64,000 bases of DNA, taken from NCBI GenBank assembly GCA_946405145.1, contig CAMJGE010000002.1:124001-188000 (forward strand). The letters run 5' to 3'. The stretch's first letter is position 1. Every line of letters begins with the position of its first letter. Positions 43,788 through 52,147 of this stretch are shown here, in pieces. The DNA is from an uncultured Prevotella sp. GTDB lineage: Bacteria > Bacteroidota > Bacteroidia > Bacteroidales > Bacteroidaceae. The translations under genes and the position numbers were made by a program. The notes under the pieces are model-generated. The model did no database searches. It had not been told where the DNA came from and was given only the letters and a program-made list of their open reading frames with translations.

Positions 43788-44014
43788 TACTTAGAAACAA
43801 TGAGATTAAAAAGATCCTCTACAGTCTCGCATTCACGGATTTCCTTTCCTGTAATTGTCTTGCCATATTGTGTTTTGGCCATAGCAATTACACCCATTCC
43901 TATCAATGAGCCCCATTCCTCCAATTCATGAAATTTCGTTCCAGACTGTATTACTGATACATCTGTATCATCAAATTGATTCGCAAAATTAGAAATAAAA
44001 TCCTTAATGTCCAT
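43787..44014 (-). CDS. Dedicated acyl carrier protein
   Basis: 75 residues, acidic, helical. The phosphopantetheine site is ELEEWGSLIGMGVIAM, with GSL in place of the usual DSL; the serine is kept. Such divergent ACPs accompany sugar-modifying acyl pathways. It starts the ACP-SDR-KAS III trio and overlaps the SDR start by one base. Confidence 0.8.
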   Translation of the reverse strand: MDIKDFISNFANQFDDTDVSVIQSGTKFHELEEWGSLIGMGVIAMAKTQYGKTITGKEIRECETVEDLFNLIVSK

Positions 44015-44035
44015 ATTGATTATTATTAATTATAA

Positions 44036-45091
44036 CTATTCTTGAATAAAATCCAAACTGAATCTTGTTCCTTTATCTATATCACAATTTACTTTTTTCC
44101 CTAAAACGTTTTTCAAATATTTTGGATGTAAGCCAAACCCTGGTCGTATAGAAGCAATATTACTTTCAGTTATAACATCACCTTTTTTCATGTTTGAAAC
44201 GACATATAGGGATCTCATAAACCTTCGACTACTTTCATTCTTGGGACTCAGTTCATACTTATTACTACCTAAAATCTTTTCTACATTATGAACGCGATCA
44301 ACCAACATTCTAAATTCATTAGGTTCCATTGAGAATTGTGAATCTGGGCCACCCATTTTTCTGTCTAAAATGAAGTGCTTCTCAATAACCTTTGAACCAA
44401 GGACAACAGATGATGTAGCAACTATATCTCCTAATGTGTGGTCAGAAATACCTACTAAGCAATCATAATCTTCAGAAAACTGAGAAACCATTCTGAGGTT
44501 AACTTCATCCCATGGTGTCGGATATTCTGATGTGCATTTTAACAATATAACACTTTCGTTCCCCACGTTCCGACATGTTTCAAGAGCCAGTTCTATATCT
44601 TCCTTATGTGCAATTCCCGTAGATATAATAACAGGCTTACCATAACTTGCCGCCTTTTCAATTAGTGGAATGTCAGTTATTTCAAATGAGGCTATCTTGA
44701 ACGCATCAACTTCTATCTCATTGAGGAAATCAACCGCCTGCAAATCAAATGGAGATGAGATAAAAGCCTTTCCTTTAGATTTCACATAATCACGAATAGG
44801 TTTTTGCCATTCCCAAGGAGTATATGTCTTTTGATATAGCTGGTATAATGTCATATTATCCCATAGCGTACCACCTTTTACTACAAAATCCTCCTTATCA
44901 CAATCAATTGTGATTTTATCAGGCCTAGATGTCTGAATCTTCACACAGTCAACACCTGAATCAATCATCGCATCGATTGTCTTGATTGCAATATTATAAT
45001 CATTTTGATGATTACAAGACAACTCTCCTATTACAAAAGTCGGAGATTCTTTTGAAATGTTGAAATCACCAATTTTAATATTTTTTTTCAT
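44036..45091 (-). CDS. pseI: Pseudaminic acid synthase (NeuB family)
   Basis: 351 residues: an N-terminal TIM barrel (FVIGELSCNHQNDYNIAIKT, VDCVKIQTSRPDKIT, FISSPFDLQAVDFLNEIEVD, FKIASFEITDIPLIEKAA, PVIISTGIAHKEDIELAL, GISDHTLGDIVAT, VIEKHFILDRKMGGPDSQFS) followed by a SAF/antifreeze-like domain (VVSNMKKGDVITESNIASIR). It condenses the 6-deoxy-AltdiNAc sugar released by PseG with PEP to give Pse. PseB, PseC, PseG and PseF lie upstream in the same operon, favouring PseI over NeuB or LegI. Confidence 0.85.
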   Translation of the reverse strand: MKKNIKIGDFNISKESPTFVIGELSCNHQNDYNIAIKTIDAMIDSGVDCVKIQTSRPDKITIDCDKEDFVVKGGTLWDNMTLYQLYQKTYTPWEWQKPIRDYVKSKGKAFISSPFDLQAVDFLNEIEVDAFKIASFEITDIPLIEKAASYGKPVIISTGIAHKEDIELALETCRNVGNESVILLKCTSEYPTPWDEVNLRMVSQFSEDYDCLVGISDHTLGDIVATSSVVLGSKVIEKHFILDRKMGGPDSQFSMEPNEFRMLVDRVHNVEKILGSNKYELSPKNESSRRFMRSLYVVSNMKKGDVITESNIASIRPGFGLHPKYLKNVLGKKVNCDIDKGTRFSLDFIQE

Positions 45092-45102
45092 ACAGCAAAT
45101 AT

Positions 45103-46083
45103 TTAAAATGCATCTGAGTCACCCATTACCAAACGCCAATTACGAAAATCAAGTAGAAGATTTTTCTCTGCTTCAGAAATACAATTATTAGGTAAAAAAC
45201 AAAGACCAAGGAATGTATCAAAGCCATTCTCCTGAAATCCAAGTTTAATTAAAACGTCTTTCACTCTTTCGTTGATTTTCCAAAAAGAGAAAATCTCACA
45301 TTCTCCTGAGAAATGGTTTATGATATCTTTCAGAAGAATGTCTAAATCTATATTATTATCATCAATGAGCAAATCAATAATATGGAAGAACTTTATACCC
45401 TCTTTTTCATACAACTTCGTAACAACACAACCAACAAAAACATCCTTTAAATATATTTTATAAGATTTGTATAATTGCTGCGGATGATAAAAATAACGAG
45501 CACAATAATAGTTTAAGCTACGACATAGTTCAACACCTTCTTTAAATCGATTATCTAGAATTTGATTTAATGAAAAAATAAAACCATAATCTATTTTATT
45601 AATTATTTCAAAAGTGTATTTTATGTTATTATCATAAAGATATTCCTCTTTCGAGTTTTTTTCTAGTGCCATAAATTTCTCCACTTTATAATGATTAGGA
45701 AATTTATAAAGAGGCCTAGCATTCTTGTTAGGGAAGCCATAATGAAATTCTATTCCTTCATCTACAGCCATGTTATCTGCCATTTCTAATAATGGTAATA
45801 TCAAATCCCTATCACGATAATCTTTATCTATTATTGTGTGATAACTCATACCACATTTTATAATTCTACCCCCTACATTCATTTCATAAGGCATAATTGC
45901 TGTATGTCCGTAAATGTTGTCCTTTTCGTCCGATACTACAGCTATTAAGCTGGGGTGCGTTGGTAATATTCTATTTATCCAAACCCAGAAACTGTTGTCT
46001 CTCAAATAGGGGGTGTTCCTTGTAAACATCTTTGAGATTGAAATCTCATCTCCAGGTTTATATGGTCTGACTTCCAAATTCAT
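45103..46083 (-). CDS. GNAT-type acyltransferase, long form
   Basis: 326 residues. The first half is GNAT-like: LEVRPYKPGDEISISKMFTR, SLIAVVSDEKDNIYGHTAIM, CGMSYHTIIDKDYRDRDLIL and EGIEFHYGFPNKNARPLY. The second half (from about 180) repeats a similar fold with weaker motifs, as in two-domain FemAB/GNAT relatives. It overlaps the PseG fusion by four bases. A role in transferring an acyl group to Pse or its precursor is a fair guess. Codon use is very AT-rich. Confidence 0.65.
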   Translation of the reverse strand: MNLEVRPYKPGDEISISKMFTRNTPYLRDNSFWVWINRILPTHPSLIAVVSDEKDNIYGHTAIMPYEMNVGGRIIKCGMSYHTIIDKDYRDRDLILPLLEMADNMAVDEGIEFHYGFPNKNARPLYKFPNHYKVEKFMALEKNSKEEYLYDNNIKYTFEIINKIDYGFIFSLNQILDNRFKEGVELCRSLNYYCARYFYHPQQLYKSYKIYLKDVFVGCVVTKLYEKEGIKFFHIIDLLIDDNNIDLDILLKDIINHFSGECEIFSFWKINERVKDVLIKLGFQENGFDTFLGLCFLPNNCISEAEKNLLLDFRNWRLVMGDSDAF

Positions 46084-47510
46084 ATTGTTTTTGAAATAAA
46101 AGAATAATAGTTTACATTATTTGAGCTGCATAATAATTCAAATTCACATGCTAGAAACATCTTATTGGATGAAGCATTATTTACTTTAACTTCTGAAACA
46201 AAAGAGTTAATACCCTTCATACAATGTTCATACTCAATGGCAGACTTTAGCATGGCTTTACCAAATCCTTTTCCCCTGTATTCTTTGGCAATTGAAATAT
46301 CGATTTCGGCTTTACTTCCTTTTATAATATCAAAGCGAACCTGTCCTATTGGCTTCATTTGATAATAACAAAGTAAGAGATGAGATTTTTCAGATGATAC
46401 TTTTGAGCTAAACCATTTAATATGATCATCCCATAGAATCGGCTCTGTGTGAAATGCCATCTGCCTTACCATTGGATCATTAGCCCAATCAAAATAAATG
46501 CGGGCATCTTCAATCTTTGCTTCCCGAACAGTTACTTCTGAAATAAATAGAGCATTAAAATGTGCCCTTACGTCAGGTTTCTGAAACTGATTTCTATTTA
46601 TACCATCATTGACCTTTCCAAAAATACTTTGTAACTTTTCTGCATTAATATCACGTAAATCACCAACATAGGTAAGACCCAAATGCTGATTATTTCCGAC
46701 ATTCCGACATATATCCATTTGATTCTCTACATAATAACCATATAGTACTTTACAACCAGAGAATATTGCTTCCCATAATAAAGAACTTGCTGGAAGAAAA
46801 GCCACCTCTGCTCGTCGCATCAGTTCTGCCATCTCAAAAGCAGGTACAGTCTTATGTATTTCTATATTGGAATGCTGACTTACTATTTCATCTAAAACAT
46901 CTAAATATTTGAATGCATCCCCAACTATGACATCTACATGATATTGTTCTAATGCTGTTTCCAGATATTGTATAGTCCTACAGGTTAAATTATAGACATC
47001 TGCACCTCCATAACATATCAGAATACTATTACGATTATTATCATCTTTTCCACTTTCAAGAAAAGGCTTTCGCAAAAGTGCATAGTTTAAACCTAAACAC
47101 AATTGTGTATAGGGTTCTAAAGAGTAATCTTCTTTCTTTGCGCCATATGCATGGTTAATAACAATATCTGCATAATAATGCCTGTCGTGCACATCGTCTA
47201 TACATACCAGTTTACAACCCTTTTTCTTAATTTGTTGCTGATATTCTTCTGAATAGAAATAGTTATCGAGGACTACTATTTCTGTCCCTGATAGGCAAGC
47301 CAGGAAATCCTCAAATTTCGTTGAATCAGATAGGGAAACATAATGGCACACCTTCTGCAACTCCCCTATCTGATAAGGAGATGGTTCGGCTGTGTAAAAT
47401 ACACAGTCGAAGTTATCTTTAAGCATATCAGCTAATGCCAGTGTTCGGATAAAGTGTCCGTACCCAATCTGCGCACTGGCATCAGCACGAAAACTGATTT
47501 TTTTCTTCAA
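46080..47510 (-). CDS. pseG: PseG fused to a GNAT acetyltransferase (PseH-like)
   Basis: 476 residues. Residues 1-330 are PseG: ISFRADASAQIGYGHFIRTL, VVLDNYFYSEEYQQ, CIDDVHDRHYYADIVINHA and ILICYGGADVYNL, which hydrolyses UDP from UDP-6-deoxy-AltdiNAc. Residues 335-476 are a GNAT domain with DARIYFDWANDPMVRQMAFH and the acetyl-CoA loop IAKEYRGKGFGKAMLKSAIE. This can supply the PseH N-acetylation just before PseG acts. PseG and PseH are usually separate. The start codon is a TTG, judged from the conserved N-terminus. Confidence 0.82.
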   Translation of the reverse strand: MKKKISFRADASAQIGYGHFIRTLALADMLKDNFDCVFYTAEPSPYQIGELQKVCHYVSLSDSTKFEDFLACLSGTEIVVLDNYFYSEEYQQQIKKKGCKLVCIDDVHDRHYYADIVINHAYGAKKEDYSLEPYTQLCLGLNYALLRKPFLESGKDDNNRNSILICYGGADVYNLTCRTIQYLETALEQYHVDVIVGDAFKYLDVLDEIVSQHSNIEIHKTVPAFEMAELMRRAEVAFLPASSLLWEAIFSGCKVLYGYYVENQMDICRNVGNNQHLGLTYVGDLRDINAEKLQSIFGKVNDGINRNQFQKPDVRAHFNALFISEVTVREAKIEDARIYFDWANDPMVRQMAFHTEPILWDDHIKWFSSKVSSEKSHLLLCYYQMKPIGQVRFDIIKGSKAEIDISIAKEYRGKGFGKAMLKSAIEYEHCMKGINSFVSEVKVNNASSNKMFLACEFELLCSSNNVNYYSFISKTI

Positions 47511-47519
47511 GTTTGTTTG

Positions 47520-48827
47520 TTAATTCAAACGTTTGAATCCACTCTGACATACCGGACCCTCAAGTGCCTTCATAACATCCTTGCCATCCTCGAAATCACG
47601 AATATCTGCAAAGATAGGTTCAAGCGCCTCGAAATAGGCATCCATAATATCAGGAGTATGACAAATACATGAGTTGAGGTTGGTGCTTCCCAAGAAGCCT
47701 TTCTTCAACATTTCTTGAGTAACGTAGGTCTTGTAAGCCAATGCGTTCGGACTATCGAAAGTATAACCGCACATCGCAGCGATCCCCCACTGGTTAATTT
47801 TCAGCCCATATTTGTCGGCAAGATTTTGCCAGCGGATTTTTGTCTTGTTACCATTCTCAGTGATTATCTCCCATGACCTTAATCGCTCCATCTCATTGAG
47901 TGCAGCCAAAGCAGCAGCTGGCCCAATACGGTCCGTCCAAAAGGTTGAGCTAATCCAACTGCCCTGAGCAGCATCCATGATTTCCTTCTTACCAAGGATA
48001 GCGGCAATCACGTAGCCATTACCCATCGTCTTGGAATAAATAGTCATATCAGGATATACGCCATACTTCTTGTGCAGACCACCGAAAGTCTCACGGAATC
48101 CGCTTGTGCACTCATCAAAAATAAGAAGGACGCCATATTCATTGCAAAGATTGCGGATAAATTCCAGATATCCTTCAGCTGGGCCAAAGTTACGACATAC
48201 CTCCATCTTGACGGCAGCAAGATCGGGTGTATTACGAATGATATTCTCTATTTCTTCGAAATCATTATAATGGAATGGGATTGATGTACCACGTAAAGCT
48301 TTTGGGACACCGCCTGTTGGAATTCCGGGGAGAAGATGACCGGCAAGAGCATCGTTTTCGCCGAGGTTTACAGATACATACCAGTCATGCCATCCATGAT
48401 AACCACAGATAGCAACCTTATCCTTGCCTGTAAAGGCGCGGGCAATACGAATACATACAGAATTGGCTTCACCACCGCCACGAGTGTAACGAACACCACC
48501 TGCCCAGGAATTAAAGCCAATCAGTCGTTCTGCCAAATAAACTTCTTCTGGACAATTAAAAGTTGTTAGGTTTCCCGCCTTAACAACTTTCATGACAGCC
48601 TCATCCACGGCTTCGTTAGCATAACCAAGCGTATTTGTTCCTACGCCCATCGAGCAAACATCAAAGTAATGATTACCGTCAAGGTCCCATACTTCACAGC
48701 CTTTGGACTTGCTATAGTAAGCAGGCCAATTTTCTGGCAACCACAGTTCTGGCCTCTTTGAAAGGAGGGATGTACCTCCAGGAATTAATGTTTTAGCTTT
48801 TTTATAAAGCTCTTGTCCTTTTCCCAT
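47520..48827 (-). CDS. Class III (glutamate-1-semialdehyde-type) aminotransferase
   Basis: 435 residues: LIPGGTSLLSKRPELWLP, DLDGNHYFDVCSMGVGTNTL, RYTRGGGEANSVCIRIARAF, CGYHGWHDWYVSVNLG, LIFDECTSGFRETFGG and the PLP lysine in YSKTMGNGYVIAAILG near residue 270. This is the sugar-cluster branch of the GSA aminotransferase family, commonly found with PseF and an aldo/keto reductase. It is not HemL by context. Its exact step is not established. Confidence 0.78.
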   Translation of the reverse strand: MGKGQELYKKAKTLIPGGTSLLSKRPELWLPENWPAYYSKSKGCEVWDLDGNHYFDVCSMGVGTNTLGYANEAVDEAVMKVVKAGNLTTFNCPEEVYLAERLIGFNSWAGGVRYTRGGGEANSVCIRIARAFTGKDKVAICGYHGWHDWYVSVNLGENDALAGHLLPGIPTGGVPKALRGTSIPFHYNDFEEIENIIRNTPDLAAVKMEVCRNFGPAEGYLEFIRNLCNEYGVLLIFDECTSGFRETFGGLHKKYGVYPDMTIYSKTMGNGYVIAAILGKKEIMDAAQGSWISSTFWTDRIGPAAALAALNEMERLRSWEIITENGNKTKIRWQNLADKYGLKINQWGIAAMCGYTFDSPNALAYKTYVTQEMLKKGFLGSTNLNSCICHTPDIMDAYFEALEPIFADIRDFEDGKDVMKALEGPVCQSGFKRLN

Positions 48828-48838
48828 AATAATATTAT

Positions 48839-49621
48839 TTATTTCTTTACGTAAACCCCATCATTTGCTATTGACTTAGCATAGCCTTCATTGTTTGAAA
48901 ACCTACTATTGATAGTGTAAATCTCCTTATGATCAATAAGATAATCAATATAGGTTTTCCAATCCTTTTCAATACCAAGATTCTCAATAAGAGTCTTTAT
49001 TACTTCAAAATCCTCTGGCTCATCAATGGTGATTCGGTAATCGTTTGCATCAAACTTACCAACAGGATTCGGGAAGTTGTATGTTTTAAAAATAGTACCT
49101 CCATCTGCTGAACCATTTTTCCAGATGTAGGGCGTAACATGTTCGCGCTCTGACTTGAGTGTTGCTTCATTATAAGCTTTCTCCAAAGCTGTGAACTTCA
49201 TCACCTCAGTATCAAGTCCATCAGGAAAACTTGCTGCCTGAGTACGGACATAATCGAATTCTGGATGCTCAATAGCAAATGTGACGACAGTATCAATCAC
49301 ATTTGGATCAATAAGAGGGCAGTCTGAAGTAAGACGAATGACATAATCTGGATGCTCTGGTTCTGCAGTTCCATAAAAACGAGACAAAACATCATCTATA
49401 GATCCTTTGTGGTATTCTACCCTTACCTTGTCAGCTACAGCGACAATAAAACTTGCGCCTTCTTCATCTGTTGTGGCTATCTTAAGTTTATCGATAGTTT
49501 TAGCTAGAAGAATTCGCCTAAGGTGGAGTTCAAGGAGCGTCTTCCCATTCACTTCTTTTAAGATTTTGGCAGGAAGGCGTGTTGAGCCATAACGAGCCTG
49601 AGTAATTGCTAATACTTTCAT
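48839..49621 (-). CDS. pseF: CMP-pseudaminic acid cytidylyltransferase-like
   Basis: 260 residues of SpsF/PseF-type nucleotidyltransferase: AITQARYGSTRLPAKILKEV (CTP loop), IDDVLSRFYGTAEPEHPD, YVIRLTSDCPLIDPNVIDTV, and LKSEREHVTPYIWKN. It would activate Pse as CMP-Pse. The last 30 residues (NSRFSNNEGYAKSIANDGVY) are an extra tail. Position between the aldo/keto reductase and the class III aminotransferase supports a nonulosonate role. Confidence 0.8.
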   Translation of the reverse strand: MKVLAITQARYGSTRLPAKILKEVNGKTLLELHLRRILLAKTIDKLKIATTDEEGASFIVAVADKVRVEYHKGSIDDVLSRFYGTAEPEHPDYVIRLTSDCPLIDPNVIDTVVTFAIEHPEFDYVRTQAASFPDGLDTEVMKFTALEKAYNEATLKSEREHVTPYIWKNGSADGGTIFKTYNFPNPVGKFDANDYRITIDEPEDFEVIKTLIENLGIEKDWKTYIDYLIDHKEIYTINSRFSNNEGYAKSIANDGVYVKK

Positions 49622-49622
49622 T

Positions 49623-50480
49623 CTAATTCCAGTTTACTGGGTTTAATAGCGCTTTTTCCTTTATATCAATATTACTAATGTAATCAATGTCCTCATGAGA
49701 TAGATTCACTGAAGCCACCATTAAGTTGGCTTCCAGTTGCTCATGATTATCAACACCAATCAAGGCGCCTTTAACGCTTGGATTTGAAATCACATAACCC
49801 AAGGCTAACTGTTCTACAGATAATCCTCTATTGCTACAATAATGATGCAAATCATCCAGATAATTCTTTAATGGCATGAGTCTTTCAGACAAGGTATTTG
49901 TATCCTTAAAAAACAATCCTTGTAAGAATGCCGAACGTGTATGAATCTCAACACCCATATCGACTAATTCAGGCATATAGGGCTCAAACCGCTTATCAAA
50001 GATGTTATATGGGAACTGAAGAAGATCGAATTTCACACCTCTATCAAGCAAGTATTGAAGTTGCTCAACATTATAAAGCGAGAATCCAACCTTCTTTATT
50101 TTTCCTTCATTTTTAAGAGCAGTCATTTCGTCGAAGATCTCTTGCTTCTCCTGATAGAAATCAAAATGGTGAACTAAATAGCCGTAGAGACTATCTACAC
50201 CAAGTTTACCAATAGAGTTTTCGAATGTACTGCGCACACTCTCCTCGCATCTTGGGTATTTCGAAACTATGTTGAACTGAGTGGAGTTCATTTTAAGAGC
50301 TTCACCCAAAACGACCTCACTTGTTCCGTAAGCAGATGACGTGTCAAGTATATTAATCCCTTCCATTTTTGATATTTCAAGAATCTTACACACTTCATCT
50401 AAATTCACCTGACCGGACGTGTTATTTATGCCATATTTGACACCAAACTGCACGGTGCCAAGTACAATTTTATTTCTCAT
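49623..50480 (-). CDS. Aldo/keto reductase of the nonulosonate cluster
   Basis: 285 residues with the AKR barrel: KIVLGTVQFGVKYGINNTSG, GINILDTSSAYGTSEVVLGE (catalytic Asp and Tyr), VSKYPRCEESVRS, YLVHHFDFYQEKQE, KKVGFSLYNVEQLQYLLD. It is NAD(P)H-linked. It overlaps the end of the GNAT gene by 11 bases and lies 1 base from pseF. The reaction on the Pse pathway is not defined, but AKR-PseF-aminotransferase groups recur in such loci. Confidence 0.78.
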   Translation of the reverse strand: MRNKIVLGTVQFGVKYGINNTSGQVNLDEVCKILEISKMEGINILDTSSAYGTSEVVLGEALKMNSTQFNIVSKYPRCEESVRSTFENSIGKLGVDSLYGYLVHHFDFYQEKQEIFDEMTALKNEGKIKKVGFSLYNVEQLQYLLDRGVKFDLLQFPYNIFDKRFEPYMPELVDMGVEIHTRSAFLQGLFFKDTNTLSERLMPLKNYLDDLHHYCSNRGLSVEQLALGYVISNPSVKGALIGVDNHEQLEANLMVASVNLSHEDIDYISNIDIKEKALLNPVNWN

Positions 50481-51006
50481 TTACTTTGCCAACAATAATA
50501 TCGTCAACATATTTTCCGTTGCACAAATACTGGCTCTTTTTTACCCCTTCTTGCTGATAACCATTCTTTAAAAAAGCCTTTATTGAGCCTATGTTTGGAG
50601 AATACGCTCCGCCTAACAATTTATGTAATCCCAAAACATTGAATGCGAATTCTGTTACAAGACCAATCGCCTCAGTAGCGATACCTTTACCCCAAAAATC
50701 TTTGTTGCCGATAAGGAATCCCACATCTGCATACCTATGATGATGATTAATGCTTCCTATTTTAATATTACCTATATGCTTATTCGTCTTTTTGTCAAAA
50801 ATGCCAAATTGGTAATTATTTTCATTTGTAACAGAACGAAGAAAGGCTTTTGTATTTTCAATTGTATGAGTCACAAATCGGCTTTCAAGATATTGGTTTA
50901 TTTCAGGATCGTTCATCCAACGAATATACTCTTCAGAGGCATCTTCCTCCGTCAAGCGGCGGAGAAAGATGCGTTCACCTTCTAATTTTACAATGTTTAT
51001 AGACAT
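50470..51006 (-). CDS. GNAT acetyltransferase (RimJ/PseH-like)
   Basis: 178 residues from ATG 51006: KLEGERIFLRRLTEEDASEE, YIRWMNDPEINQYLESRF, GSINHHHRYADVGFLIGNKD and the CoA loop WGKGIATEAIGLVTEFAFN. This is the sugar N-acetyltransferase type seen as PseH or WbpD-like enzymes. It may duplicate the GNAT domain fused to PseG, or add a different acyl group. The frame runs 45 codons further up into the amidotransferase gene; the chosen ATG is 5 bases past that gene's stop. Confidence 0.78.
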   Translation of the reverse strand: MSINIVKLEGERIFLRRLTEEDASEEYIRWMNDPEINQYLESRFVTHTIENTKAFLRSVTNENNYQFGIFDKKTNKHIGNIKIGSINHHHRYADVGFLIGNKDFWGKGIATEAIGLVTEFAFNVLGLHKLLGGAYSPNIGSIKAFLKNGYQQEGVKKSQYLCNGKYVDDIIVGKVNEK

Positions 51007-51010
51007 TTTC

Positions 51011-52144
51011 TTAAATAATTGTATCCCACTGGTCCATATCGGGAAGAGGTTCGCCTCTTTCAACTTTATTCCTGTCGAAGCCCCAGTCGTAGACTTCGTT
51101 CTTCTGAAGATCGTCAACAAATTCATCTTCTGTAATACCAACTACCGCAAGGAACTGATCTAAAGATGCAGGACGCTTTCCATCATACTGAAGTGAGAGT
51201 TTCATACCTTCATCACGAGTCATCTCACCATTACGGATATCAATACATGCCAAATGGTTGGTACGACCATGACCACGTTTAATGTATTTGCAGTAGTCAC
51301 GAATACCCTGCCAACGGCACTCAATTTTTTCATAATCGTACTGAGGTGGAATACCTTCTACAGCTTGGCCTTCCCATCCAAGTTCGCGTTTAATCGTCTC
51401 AACATTATGCTTAGTATGCCACTTAATATAACTACCAAGGAAAACTGGGTGTAGTCCTATCCTTTCAAAATCGGCCTTCGACGGAAAAACATACTGATAC
51501 AAATCTCTTTTTTCGACTTCGTGGTTAAGCAATTCATACATATCATCAGCTGTAATACCCAAATCTACAATTTGACTGAATAACTGCTCATTCATCTCAG
51601 CCATCTCGTCTGGTGTCACATATGCACGGTATTCAGCAGGGGACTCACCCCAAAACACTAACGGAATATTATAACGAACTGCGACCTGTAGAGTATGAGC
51701 ATAAACACCAGTGTGACAATGCCAGCAAAAATCGCCCGTTTTCTTTAACGAAGCTAGCATTAACTTTTTTACAATCTGCCAATTTGGCGTAAACTCTAAA
51801 GTATCAACCCCCAATTTTTTAAATACTTTCGTATTATTTTTTTGAATTAACGGCCGAAATCCCCAATGGTTAAAACGCACCACAAGGGGTTTCATATGTA
51901 ACTGGGTAACTATAAACCATAATTGGAATGCGGAATCCTTTCCACCAGAGAAAGGGACTATGCAATCATAGATGTCCTTTCCACGATATTTGTCACAAAT
52001 ATCATCTAACATTTTTCTTCGAGCATCCCAATCTATATTAGTATGCTTTTTCTCAGCTTGACGACATACGTTACACACTCCCTCTTCGTCAAATTTAATG
52101 GCCTCATGTGTGTCAGGGAGGACACATCTACTACAATATTTCAT
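51011..52144 (-). CDS. N-acetyl sugar amidotransferase (PseA/WbpG family)
   Basis: 377 residues. Zinc-ribbon cysteines at both ends of the N-terminal segment (CSRCVLPDTHE, CNVCRQ) are followed by a PP-loop VPFSGGKDSAFQLWFIV (residues 62-78) and FCWHCHTGVYAHTLQ. Family enzymes turn an N-acetyl into an acetamidino group on nonulosonates or mannuronates. WbpG needs HisH/HisF-like partners, which are not in this window; PseA is described without them. This predicts an acetamidino-Pse derivative (inference). Confidence 0.82.
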   Translation of the reverse strand: MKYCSRCVLPDTHEAIKFDEEGVCNVCRQAEKKHTNIDWDARRKMLDDICDKYRGKDIYDCIVPFSGGKDSAFQLWFIVTQLHMKPLVVRFNHWGFRPLIQKNNTKVFKKLGVDTLEFTPNWQIVKKLMLASLKKTGDFCWHCHTGVYAHTLQVAVRYNIPLVFWGESPAEYRAYVTPDEMAEMNEQLFSQIVDLGITADDMYELLNHEVEKRDLYQYVFPSKADFERIGLHPVFLGSYIKWHTKHNVETIKRELGWEGQAVEGIPPQYDYEKIECRWQGIRDYCKYIKRGHGRTNHLACIDIRNGEMTRDEGMKLSLQYDGKRPASLDQFLAVVGITEDEFVDDLQKNEVYDWGFDRNKVERGEPLPDMDQWDTII

Positions 52145-52147
52145 AAT

